A stretch of 64,000 nt of DNA, from the NCBI RefSeq assembly GCF_022539665.2, contig NC_081340.1:6385357-6449356 (forward strand), read 5' to 3'. The DNA is from Daphnia carinata (taxonomy: Eukaryota > Arthropoda > Branchiopoda > Diplostraca > Daphniidae). Shown here piece by piece: positions 23,101-36,200 of the stretch. The translations under genes and the position numbers were made by a program. Within the stretch, counting starts at the first letter, position 1, and the number at the start of each line of letters is the position of its first letter. The notes under the pieces were generated by a model. The model had not been told where the DNA came from. It did no database searches and was given only the letters and a program-made list of their open reading frames with translations.

Positions 23101-26100
23101 GCGGAATATTTAGTCAAATTGAGTCTGAATCTTGATCTTTATTCGCGCTTCTTTGATTGGAGGGGGGAATTCGATTTAAAGCGCGATTCCGGCTGGTGTA
23201 ACTTGTGCAAAATGCTCAACGATCCGCACGCGGAAGCGAAAAGTTATCCAGTCATCGAGACGTGGTTTTTCGATAAATACCCGTGTGAAAATTACCGTTG
23301 GACGAACCCAACAACCAATTAGTTGTTCTTGTTCCGCCGCTTTCCGCTCGCGTTTTGCCATCAAATCATTTTTCTTTTTAAGTATCGATTGATTACACCC
23401 ACTTTATTTTGTTTTTATTGGTTGGTTATTTACCGATGACGTCAAAATACTAATCGTAAAAAAAAATCGCTTTGCTCTTGTCGCCAATTGCATCGTTAAA
23501 GTTTAGGTTTACACCTTTGGTGCTAGCACGAATCGCTCGTTAAACGTTAACGTTCCCTGACTCTCTGTTGACCATTTTTCAATACGATCACATGTCGTCC
23601 ACTTGTAATGTTCATGTTACGCCAATTCTCCACAGTTTTGTACTTGGGAAAAATCAATGTCGATGTCCAGTTAAATTTTGGTATGCAAAAAAAAAAAAAA
23701 AAAAAAAATGTTATGTTGCTCAAACGAAAATGTATTGAGCTGCGTTTGAAGCTGCCCGGCTTTTCGGTCGTTCACCGCTACTACCGCAATAAATATTTCA
23801 ACGGGATAGAATTACGTCATCGTCTAAGTCGATTGCACCGACGTGTGCTTTAACAATTGTTTTTTTTTTTTTTTTACCCATTTGGGGAAGAAGGGTTATG
23901 ACTTCATCTTGGACTTGGTCGTGCGGAAGCCATTCGCGCCAACCACCGTCCAAAATGAAGGGCTCAAAACATCGTGATTTTCACGGGGTAGTTTCAGTAA
24001 CCAATTAAATGAGGTGGCCGCGAGTGATTGGGGCCTGACTATTTACCTTGCGTGACGGTACAGATGAGGGTGAGCGGAGTCCCGCGATCGTAGAGCCCGC
24101 TGACGTTCCTCATCTCAATCCCTTTTGAATCCGTAATGACTGGCTTGGAGGCTGGCGCTGTTTTTTTTTTGTTTTTTTTCGCCCACAAAAAAAAAAAAAC
24201 AATCATAATTTTAATGACATCCAAAAATAAATCAGGGGGCCTGTGCTTTTTATACTTATGACGGCCAGGTGAATGCGGTAGTGTCTAGTCGGTGATTTCT
24301 TAAAGTCGACCCGGCATTTGTAGATGCCTTCGTCCTCGCGGAGCACCGGCTCCAGAACGAGGCGCACTTTATCGCTGTTGGCTTTGAGATGGGCACGGCC
24401 GTAGAGCATCATCTTGTCGTCCGACCAGTGCTGGGCGTCTTTCATGTATTTGCCCCTGGCGTCCACACTATTCCAGGAAGAAGAAGAAAACCAAAAAAAA
24501 AAAAAAAAAAAAAGAGAGATGTTAGTGAATGCACGGTAGTACTTATCTAATTTTCTCGAGATGATCGTTGATGCGATTGCCCCACGCATATCCATTCGTG
24601 TACAAATCAATTTGGTTACAATAGGCTCGTGCGTCATATGTACCATGGACGGCGGGTCGACCACATGTGGGCAGTTTTTTCCCGTTTTTTCTTTTTTTTT
24701 TTTTTTATTTATTTCTTGTAGTTGATTATCACTGACGCCCACCCAGATGTTTTTCGATCAATGTTCGAGAAAATAAAAAGCTTTATCCGTTTCTCGACGT
24801 TCCACTAGGCCAACATCGTTAGTTTCCTGTTTTTGTCCCGTTTCCGATAAGAAGAGGATATTTCTCTTTCTGCGTGATTGGCAAGAAAAATTGGATGGTG
24901 TCAGTGAGAGAGAGCGTCATCGATCCAATGTGTACAGCTGCGCCATCAGGTTAGCAACGTCATCTTGGCTCAGGAAAAAGAAAATCGATTGAAAGAATGG
25001 CCTGGACTGCGGGATATAGAGTGGGGGGAGTGGCGGGGTGAGAGAATGTGTGAAGGAAGATATACGTGTTTTCACTTCGTCAATAAACGCGAAATGCACG
25101 TTGCAATTCACCTCGTCGCTCCTAGGTATCAACCCGTGTCTAAAACATAGTCTTATGTATTATTACTTTCCCATGAAGGGTTTTGCGTTCGTTTGTCCTG
25201 CGCACATTTTGTCCCTCCTCGTCCGTTTTCACGATTGAATGCCATATTCTGCGCCAGACCACAAATCCATTAACGCCTTTGCTTTTATTTTTTGCTTGTC
25301 TTCAACAAACTTATTATTCATTTGCCAGCGGCGCTCATGGGGACTGTGCTACATCACCTGTGATGCGTCCCCGCTGTCGAGTTTTTTTTTTTTACACATT
25401 CGTAAAGCGTCAAGTTTGGAATTTATCTGCGTGCCATGTCTTATCGAACCGACTGTCGTCTTACGTTTTGCACCGAAATTTGTCATCAAGATGGATTGAA
25501 TTACGGTTGATTATATAGGCCGTTATGGTGTTTCATTCGCCTTTATTTTGTTGTTTGCAGAAAAACAAAAACAAAATGAAGACGAAGAATTGCGTATCGT
25601 CAGTTATTTCCAGTCTAGTGTAAAACTATGTGGTAATAGGCAACCGTATTTAAGTCTATTGCTTTTTATTTCCGGTGGGAAGGAAGATCGCCTTGGCATT
25701 GGATTCCCGTCTGCAACTGATCTTCCTTAGAAATAGGGCGAATTCGTGCGGGCGCGAGGTTGGCATTCGTTCCAGCAGAAGAGGGAGCCTTTCATCCGTC
25801 GCAAAAAAAAAAAAAAAAAAAATTGCAAAAAGCTTCCATTATCTGATACGGATCAGTTGTTGCCGTGAGGTTAAACGGTGCCAGGTTTCCGTGTATAGCC
25901 CCGCGTATTCGCCATCTCCTTAAAGTCCTTCGTGAAATTTCTAGCTAAACCATCATCTGTTTACAGTTAGTTAATCAACTCTTACATTTTATGGCATTGA
26001 ATTTTTTTTTTCCTACTCCTCCCTCCTCCTCCCCCTTTTTTTTTAAGTGAGAAAGGATGTGTAGCTTTGTCAGAAAGATTTTGAGCATTTTGCAAACATC

Positions 26101-29100
26101 CGGATCGAATCAAAGCTTATGCTGCCTTGATCTTTGTGTATGCATCCGCATCAATATCTGGACTGTACGTGCAAACAAGATGGCACATACGTTGGGGGCG
26201 GGAGGCTTCTTTGCCCATTTGAATAATCATGTTGTCAACTTGTCGTGTGTGTTGGATACAAAGTGCTCACGAAATCTCTTCATATATACATATACATCTC
26301 TACTACCCCCTCTCCCGGTCGTTCGGCAACGTTGCTTGCCGTCTGTAGGTCTTTTGCATTCGTATGGTGGCGAGAACGGGGAAATCGTGCGTCTTACAAA
26401 AAAAAAAAAAGGGGTGGCTTCTAAAATGCGATTTTAAAAATAACAAAGTAAAGAATTTGCAAAAATAAAAATGTTCGTTGCCATTTGCGTTACTGTCTTA
26501 CGTGCCGGAAGTAAAAAGGATACAACAATAAAAAAAAAAAAGGGAATGCCTTAAGATGAAGAAGAGCATGGGAAAGGGGGGGCTTTTCTATAATAAAAGT
26601 TCTGTGTGCGGCAAATGTCCAAGAGTTCCGACTCTACACACACACACACACAAAGAGCTGTCCGGAATATATCTTCATTTCGATAATGGACCGTGGCAAC
26701 TTGGAGGGAAAAAAAAATACCCCACTGTATACTGGCACACACAAGTCTAGACTAGAGCCCCAGCAGGCAATATTTATCTAAAGAGAAAAATGATGATCTT
26801 TGTGGCTTGTTCGTGCTTCTTTTTTTTTTTCCGTGAAAGAGGAGAGAGGGAGCGCTTTGACGTAATATATTTACCATGCCTGCGTATGCACGCAGTGAAA
26901 TGGTGAAACAGTATCTTGCGGCGTATTTATGATAAGGAGATTTTTCGTTCCCCTATTATCAAAACATCGATGACTAAAAACATTGTGTTAAGGCCCTGTA
27001 CTCGCTACAATGTCTGTACATTGTCAACGACAACGTGAATTTGGGTCTTTTTTTTTTTTTTTTTCTTTATTGCACTCGTGTTTTCTTGTTTTGTAGTACC
27101 ACGTTCGGGTATTGTATTGACTTGAAAAGAAATCTCTGTTTCAAAGAATATATAGGCTGACTTGTATATGTACTTTAACAAGGTTAAGAATTGCCTTGTC
27201 TGCCTTCCTTTTTCTTTCTTGTTTTTGATCCTCCCCAAGCTTTCAGATCTCTCCTTCCTTTTCCTTTGTGTTTTGTCGACCTATAAGTGAAGAGACTGCA
27301 CGAAAATCTCTTCGATTTATTGTTGCCCGTTTGTTTTTTTATTTGTTTTGTTTGAGTTTCGTCTTTTCTCGTGTCGGCATATGTGCGTCTTTTTTCTTGG
27401 TTTCTTTTGTTTACCTCGTCTGCCGAAGAAGAGCGAGTCGATATAATTTGGTACTCTAATCATTATTCTTCAGCTTTCTTTTTTTGTGTTTTTTTTTTTC
27501 GCTTGGCTCTTGATTTGATATTTGGACTCATCCGCGTTAGCAATGATTGCAGCTCGATACAAACTAGGGCAAAGACACAATTCGCCATTTCTTGTGTGTC
27601 CACTCCTTTTGTGTTTGTTTAAACGAAGGATCGGTGCCGTTGAACAAGGTTCATCCATCAGATTTCTCTCCTCCCCCTCCTTTTTTTTTCGGGCGTGAAA
27701 AAGGGGACGATGTACTTAAAAGAGCGGAATCAACTGTGACGGTAGCTCTGAAAACAGTGGGACGTTGACTAATGGATCATTAGATCTCTAGGCGATCGGT
27801 CACGATGGCAAGATGGCCGATTTCCTTAATTTGCTATTTGTCTCTTTCAATTCTTTTGTTTGCACTCCAATTTGGCTTCTAATCAGTCGCCGGAGTTCCA
27901 CGTCTTTTGTGTGTTGTTACATCTCCTTTTTTGAGGGGGGGGGGGGGGCAGACGTAAAATATGACAGTATAAATAACGAAAGCAGCAGACTACGCTCTAT
28001 CAAAGTAGTAGGGATACTGAAAATGGCCTCTAATCACGATTGTTGTTCTCTTGTTGGCTAGCAGATGAATGAAAATGCGCCGTGCTAGTCATCCGGTCGT
28101 TGCGCGTCATCATCGTCGAGGGTCCTAATTAGCCGACCATCAACTCAAGGAGATACACTTTGATGGCTCGGCTTGTTACGTACTTGACCTCGAACTCTCG
28201 TTTCTTTCTTTCATCAAAACAAACGTTGTTTGGAGCTGATGCGTCCCCGAAAATATTTTCTTTCGAACGAGTCAAAGCGGACGACCCCACAACTGAAATT
28301 TGTCTGATATCGTTCGTGTTGTCGTGCCCTTGTTTACTTTATTATCATCACAATTTTCGGAGGAGGACCCTGCGCGTTCCTCGCTGCACGGGAATTGTGT
28401 TCTATGTGCCTACGCGTATACATTTATTCAAATCCGCTGGGTTCGTTTGGGCTAAATGATAAAGACACACGCAATGTTTGAGAAAGTTAAACGACATATA
28501 ATAACCCACGTCATCCTTGTCGCCATCGTTGCGTTCATGACTGACTTTTTTCTTGTTTCTTTCGCCCCGTCGCGCGCGCCCAATTATCATAATAGAGTCG
28601 TAGAATGCAGTTTTCGAGAAGATTTTCTCTTTTTTCTTAAGGGGGAGATAACACGAAATGCAACTTCATTTTAAGTTTTTCTGGTTTTTTTTTTTATGCC
28701 GTATGAGGCGCTTCTTGGATCGTTTCATAAATGTACATTTTTTTTTTGGAAGGGGGGGGGGGGGGTGCTTACCTGTAAAACGGCATCGTTTCTCCGTCTT
28801 TGTACCACAGGACGAGCAGGACGTAGTCACCAGGCACGGACGATTTCAGGTCGCAGGTTAACTCGGCCGTGTTTCCAATAATCACCTCCGAGTAGATGAG
28901 TGGAACTACTTTTGAGGGAAACAAAAAGAAAACATTATAAATTTACTGCCTAGAAATAGAACGTCAAGAGCAATCGTAAAGTAAAATTTCATCAAGTTTT
29001 CAAAGTTTGGGCTATAAACAAGAAAAAAGAAAAGTCCCCCTTCGAATCCGAGAATGCGGGGATGGTGGGAGAAAGTTATCGGTTACGCAGAGGCCTTTTT

Positions 29101-32100
29101 TTTTTTTTTTCGCCTAAATTTTAAAAGTTCATCTGGGCTTCTTGGAGTTCTTATTCATTCCCTGCTAGATTCACTGCCTATTGTTTGAGTTAGAAAAAGA
29201 AACGTGATCAGATTTTTTTTTCTTCTTCATTTTGCAGTAGTAGAATGAGCACATAGAAATAGAAAGAGTTGCAATCATAATTCTCAACAAAGTTCCAGCA
29301 AGCCTTCATACTGTTTTTTTTTTCTCGTGTTTTTACTTAAATGTTTATTCTGTTGCTGTGTGTTTTACTTGGATATTAATCATGAACGAAAAATGTCACG
29401 CATCCATTTTGAACTACAAACTCCTTCGCTAGAAAAAAAAAAGGCATTTTTTTAAAACGTATATTTTCGTTCGTGAGCGACGTGTACACACACCAACGTG
29501 AGAAGCTGTTTATAAAGCCAGTAAGTAATCTCGTTCCCCAACTGCTTGCAAATTCCGTGACATTCAAATGAGAGTGAATTCTTTATCATTTTTTTTTATT
29601 CCGTTGAACGCGGGACTAATGATCTCAGCCAGAAAGAATGCCCCCCCCCCGTTTTTTTTTTTTTAATTATTATTTTCTAATACAAAGATGAATCATCGGG
29701 CTCGTATTTGCCGGTTCCAACCAAAAGACTGGCGAGAGACGAAAACCAGTGAAATGAGACAAAATTTATTGATTACGCACGTGATAGAGTTTGGGGTACG
29801 GCCGTCTGTTTGTTTTTCCCTTTCGTTCGTTTCGAAAAAGACCCTCGTTTTTCTTTTGCTCATTTTGTTTGCACACGTCAACGGTTTTGTTTGAATTCGA
29901 GAATCCCCTGTTTTATTGCAACTTTAAATAGCAAGGATATGGCGTCTGCTTCGATTCCTAAAGCTGTGTCTGGTCGCGAAGAATTTTTTCTTGGCGACGT
30001 TCGAAAAGAAAAAGATGAAGCAAAAGATAAATAACAAGTACTTCTTTTGAAGCAGAAACGCGTATTGGATGTTTAGCTCTTTTTTTTTTTTTTTTTTGCG
30101 AAAATTCTTGTAAGTTAAGCCTTCGCCGAAAAAGTTCGTATGATATGATTTTTTTTTTTTCCCTTGACCTGGTTTTTCCAGCCACGAAGAATTTCCCGTT
30201 TTTTTTTTCCCCTCGAAAAATCGAGAAGAGGAAATATCTAAGAAATCCTATCTAGTAGGTTTTTGTGGCTCGTGGATCACAAATCGGATGATAAAGTGGA
30301 AAGTGACGGAGTGGAAAGTTCTTAAGCGATCGAGCAACGTGAATGCGACCATATCCTAAACGTCGAAATTGACAACAGGAAGAAAAAAAAAAAATGTGCA
30401 TCAAACAACGATTAACAGACCCCACCTTTTTTTTTTTTTCAAACTGATTTGCCCACAATCTACGTGCCCGAAACGAGCAGCCTTTGGCGTTCCCGTAGAT
30501 TGAATATCGATTTTCTGCCTATCCACCTTACATCCGAAAATCCTTTAATACGAATCGCTGTCTTAAAATAAAAACAGACGTTCATTTTACGTACACGAAA
30601 AACGGTTTATTAAAGGCTTTCACGTTCGTGCCCGTCTGCCGTTCGTTTTGCCCGTGTACTAATTATTGCTAGTGGCTTCTATGGAAGGATAGTTCATTAC
30701 TGTTACATGGCTGGTTGTAACAGCGTGACGTCCGTTGCTCCATCAGCTAAACAAAAAATTTGTTCAGTTTGTGAACAATTTTTTTTTTTTTTTTTTCTGG
30801 AAGTTTTTTTTTTTTTTTATTCCGCTAGCCTTTTTTTTCTTTGTGCAGACTTTGATGTTTACCCACTTGCGCTGCGAGGACGAGCATAGTAACTGTAAAC
30901 TGCGGACTGCGCTTCATCGTCAATTTATCAGGCCAAGAGAAATGGATGGATGGATCAGATAGGAAATACGAGGCAATACGTATACATGCCCCGTTCCACG
31001 ATGTTTCTAGATCGATGGAGCCCCATATTGCTGCTAGGTATAGGGGGGAGCGAGAAGGGGGGGACGTTCGGTGGATTTCGTTCACGTCGGGTTGTGGAGA
31101 TCTTACACGACGTATGCTAGGCTTGTTACAGATATTTCTGTTCGTGCACGGAGCAGGGCGCAGATTACGAGTCGACCAATAGCAGCCGACCTAATCAGAT
31201 ACGGACACAGCCAGGTGTACAATCTCGTCCCGTGCAATTGTGTGTATGACCTCTTGGAATTTCCTGGCCGTAAAAAAAAGAGAGCGAACACTTGGCGAGT
31301 GCCACTTTATTTTGAATTGGGTGTCAAGTCAAGGCGTTTTTTTTTTTTTTTTTTTTTTTTGTTGGTTTATATGTCTGGAACGTTTTCTTTTTCTCATTTC
31401 GGGAGGGGGAGGCGTGACGAATTGAAATTTTCACATTCTACGAGGTTCGGGAGAACTCCATCCCGAGTAGCCGTAGCAACCCGTATAATAAAGTTGAATA
31501 CCAACAAAACAATCCGCTGGAACTCTTTGTTCGACAAAAGTTTTCTATTTGGAGAAAATCAGTCCCACTGTTTCCCTTTTCATCGGAAAAAATAAAAACG
31601 AACCGAGCCGATTCAGGAACTTCCCGCGTTTGAAACGCTCGAAATTTCAGTTCGTTTTTATCTATTTTCTGTTTTTATGCGTGCTTTATGCAAAACTCGC
31701 TCAAGACCCTTTTTCTTTCTTTTTTTTTCTTGAGTGGGGAGAGAAATTCATATGCATCTGTTATGGGATACTATAGCTGCTTCTCTTTATTACTTGGTAG
31801 CTACATAACCGTAAAGGTGCTGTTATCTTTCACATACTGCCGTGCGTCTATCTTTGCATTATTCAATTACGTTCAAGAGCGTGAAGCTGTAGGCCAATGG
31901 TGTAGATACACGCCCCTGACTGCATTAACGAGGCTCCGAACGATCGTGCATTCCTCGATGTAGAGGGAAAAATTTTTTTTTTTTTTTTTTTTCGTTTTGT
32001 TGATGTCAGACGGACCCACTACTGGGAAATGTAAAAAAAAAAAAAAAAAAATGCTTATTTTCTCATTCTATTTAATTTTTTCCTGCGCGTTTAGAATGTA

Positions 32101-33258
32101 CGTTTTCTATATAATGTAAGGATAAAGTAAACATCGTAGGACGTTTCATATCCTTTCGGCCTTCGTCATTGATATTTTCAACTCTTATTCCTTCCCATTT
32201 TTTTTCCCTTGTTTTCGGGGGGGTTTTTTTCCCCCTTTTTGTATACATGTATAAATGTTAATCCGATTTGAAATTCTAATTTGAAATTGGAAATTTTCGG
32301 TCGACTTCCCGATCGTTTCGATTTTTCTGATGTTGAACGAAAGAAATTTAAATGGATGGGGTTTAAATCTTCCTGGGGTATCCGTTCCGCTCTCACGCCA
32401 CGCCAGTTCTCAGGTGTCTAGCAGGATCCCTCCAACATATTTTCGATACGAAGGGATCTATCGCTTTACAGTCTCACTCGTTGTGTAAGCCTATCTTCTT
32501 TTCGAAAACGGACAAAGGCCGGGGGAATAAAAAAAAAAAATTAAAATTAATAATTGGGCCGACATGGAAATCGACAGGTCTTGCCTAACTAACTCGCCTC
32601 ACTACGTTCGATAACATCCAATTTGACACAGAAAAACAACAGGGTGCACATGTCACGGCGAACGTTATTGCAACGTGATCTGTTTGTGTTGTTTGCCGGT
32701 GTTATTGTCGTCTGTTGATGATCGAATTACCTTATTAGTTGGCCCATTTTTTTTTTTTTTTTTTTTTTTTGCGAGATGGATGACTCGTGTTTTCCCCCCC
32801 TTTTCCGTGGCAATTCGTTGTTGCATAGCGCGACATGTGAAACGTAACGAATGCGTTGGAATACAGCGTACGTCATTGCTAATGAGAAGCGAAAAGTTTT
32901 TGCGAGAGAGTGGGTGTGTAATCAACTTCTCGTTTGACAGCTTTTCACGCTGCAGTGTCAGGAACGGAACGCAAATCTCAGCAGTTTTGGTTTGACGGGT
33001 CAAATTGGCCAAGCCATTGCGCCATCAGCAGATGTTATCCTATTCCTTTCTTCATTTTTTTAACGCGTCTTTGTCGTTCAGATTCCTGAACGATCAAGCA
33101 CGAACCAATTCTACTACGGTGCGATAGTAAAAAGGGAGGCCACAGCGTCTCGCCAAGCGGAGCGTCAGGCCTCATAAATCTCTCGATGCGTATAGAAAGC
33201 GAGTTATTGATAAAGGGTCCATTTTGTGCGCGCTCTGCTTAACGGCCAATCTTCCCTT

Positions 33259-33291
<33 letters not shown>

Positions 33292-36200
33292 TGAAGAAAA
33301 TATTCGCTTGCTTCCATTACGTCTCAATGTGGACATTACACAGAACGAGGAACCCAATTACTCCCGTCCCAGGTTATGATGTAGCTTTCAAATCATGGGG
33401 CCATATTGGCAGGTCAATGCGAAGCGCGGAGAAATAAATAAAAAAACTGGGATGGCTGTGCTTTTTTCCTCGCCCCTTTGTACGCGCCAAATATTATCCA
33501 GCTCATTTTCTACATCGATTATCTCGAATGATTGATTGCGTTTTGGTTGGGGGATGAATAGCCCATTCGCATTGGTCTATTTCGCCAGAAAGATTTTGCC
33601 CTAATCGGTTGGTACAAGTTTGCAGATGCGAATTCAGTGGCATTGAATGTGGGAAAACGAGTATGTGGTCTTCCATCGACTAATCCGGCCGTCCCTGATC
33701 GTACTGTAGGCGTTGCAAAACGAATTGTACACGCGGCTTGCGAAAAGTTGATCGTTTCTATTCTATTACTTTTTCGGGTATAAGCTCCTCTCCCCTCCCC
33801 CACTCAGCTGTGTGTGTGTGTGGGTGTGTGTGTGTGTGTGTGTGTGTGTGCGACCGGCCTTTTGTTGCGGTACATTGTCCAAATAGCTACAAAAGCGAAT
33901 GATATTAAGTGGTATGGCCGGTGCAATAATTGGGCTATTATTGACTTAAAATTGCTAGTTCCCTCGTCAGATGCTTCGCTTTACACCCATTGTAACGTAG
34001 TTGGGGGTCCGTGGAGAGGGCACCCGCCTTTTATAATTTTTGAGTCGACAACGGACAGCAGTTGCGATCCTGTGAGAATGTGCCGAGACTAAATAACGCG
34101 CAACTTGAATAATAATTAGGCCAAAAGGGATTTTAATATTTTCACAGTCTGCAGACTCGCTTCGCGGGTCCATTTTACAGTGCGTTTCTTGTACACGTAT
34201 TAATCGAATTAAGAAGGCGAGAGAATTGGCCCATGCAAAATAATTAAAGCAACTGGTGGCCCCTTTTATTATTTTGCATGGGTCCCAAACGATGATGAAA
34301 ACGGCTTCGCCAATTGGTTTGCGCCACTTTGAAATTCAATTCCAAAAAAAAAATAAATAAATAAAAAACTAGAATTGGCATATCCGTGAAGCAATTTCAA
34401 CATCAAAAGTCAATTATGAAATATTTAATTAAATATAGCAAGGCGTCAGCTTTCAACGTCTCTCTCTCATCAATAAACGCAATACAAGCGATAGAATCTT
34501 GGCCGGCAAGCGTCGGTTGATTGAATGTACTTTATTAGTCAAGAGTTCGCTTCTCTCGACGTCTGTGCGTTCATTGCACGTCACGGCCTTACATCGATAG
34601 CGAAGGCAAGCCGATAGCACGAAACTCATACAGACATCAGCGTGTGAGACGTTCCATCAAGATGGCCGAAAACATGTCGCTCCTTACAAGGAACTGCTCT
34701 TTATTTTCACTCTCTTTTTTTTTTTTTGTTAGGTCGGTGTCACTGCGGATGTGACTAGCGCTCTTAATATATCGAAAGAGTGACGGGCAATCGTCGTATA
34801 ACTACGCCACACACGCACGACGACGGCCCGCATTTTTTTTTTTTTTTTTTAAGGCCGGCCGTTTGCTCACCGTTTTTACTTTTTGTTGTTGTTGTTTAGT
34901 TTTTTTTTTTTTTTTTTTTTTTTGGTTCTTGATCTGTCAAACGTTTTCGGGTGCACTGCGGCAGATTGTCGTTCTCAGAACTTGGTCGCAGGCCGAACAT
35001 TCGATTCGGTAAAAAGCAAAGGCAAAGAGGGGGGCAAAATAAATAGTGGAACGGAGGGCAGGAGAAAGAAAAGTGCGTCTTAACTTTCGTCAGAGCGGCT
35101 GATCTTGATGAATGCCCAACTGTCTGTTTTGTGCACATCGAAAACAACGAAGCGCTCAGACAAGCAAAACAAGTCCGTTTCCGCTTCTGCTTCCGTCGAG
35201 ACAATCAAATTGTTCCTCTTTTTTTTTTATTTTTTTTTTTTAAAGTTCAACAAAGAAAACCGTAAAGATACGTACATGGAATTTGACGTCAAACGAAAGC
35301 TGAATATCGCAATTTCAAATTCAGTTGATGGTAAACAGCGATCTCTTTGTTTTCGTAAGAAATTTTAGTCGTTCTGATGCGGGGGAGTAAAGTTACAATG
35401 TCAATGGCCAATGGCAGCCTCCTTTTTTATTCGAAATCTTTCCCCTTTTTTTTTTTTTAATTACCTAACTCGAGTTGGGATACTATCGACCCGTGATTAT
35501 AACAAAACTGGTAAAGCAAAGTGAGGGCTACATGTTGACGATGTTGGAGAGCAATCGATGGTCTCATTTGAATTGGTGAACTATGGGCCCGAAAATTGCC
35601 TGCGCGTTCTCCAGCGATGGATGGACGGCCAATCTGTTTAGCGTCCCCTGCATTCCGCCCTTGTTTCGCACAGGGTCCGGGGGAATGCGATGGAAGAGTT
35701 GGACGCAACTGCATTGAGTTACTGTTGAACGCGCGAGCGTTGATGGAAGTGATGAGTGGATCCCTTCCCAAATGCTGCGACCATCCCCATCTGTCTCGTT
35801 TTTGCCAATTCAAAAAGGCCTTAAAGGATTGCCCCGCCATCAAACAGCTTGCTGTGAAACGAAAAGAAAAAAATGTTCGTTTTCGTTTTTCTTTTGTCTC
35901 TCTATTTTTTCTGTTAGTTAATCGAAAATTCATGCTCGACTGGCTACCGTTTAAGTTCTATAAGCCCATTGCTCGGACATATGCCACGTCTTCGGTATAC
36001 ATTTCGCCCTTCCGCTTTTGACAGGATGTCGTCCTGCGGGTAAATCTAAAACTTTTCTTTTCTTTTTTTCTTTTTTTTTTTTTTTTTTTTATAATTATTT
36101 TCCCAATATCTTTTTTGGCGAAAAATTTTGAAAGCGGAGAGGCCAGACCGTAACCTTCAGATTAAATTGGAGGACGCAATCGTCGCCGATGCGGCTTGTC

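Noticed and set aside
35457-36021. Overlapping long frames on both strands (158 and 141 codons)
   Set aside because: Both strands are open over the same less A/T-rich patch, neither has a domain, signal or splice support, and the two readings exclude each other.
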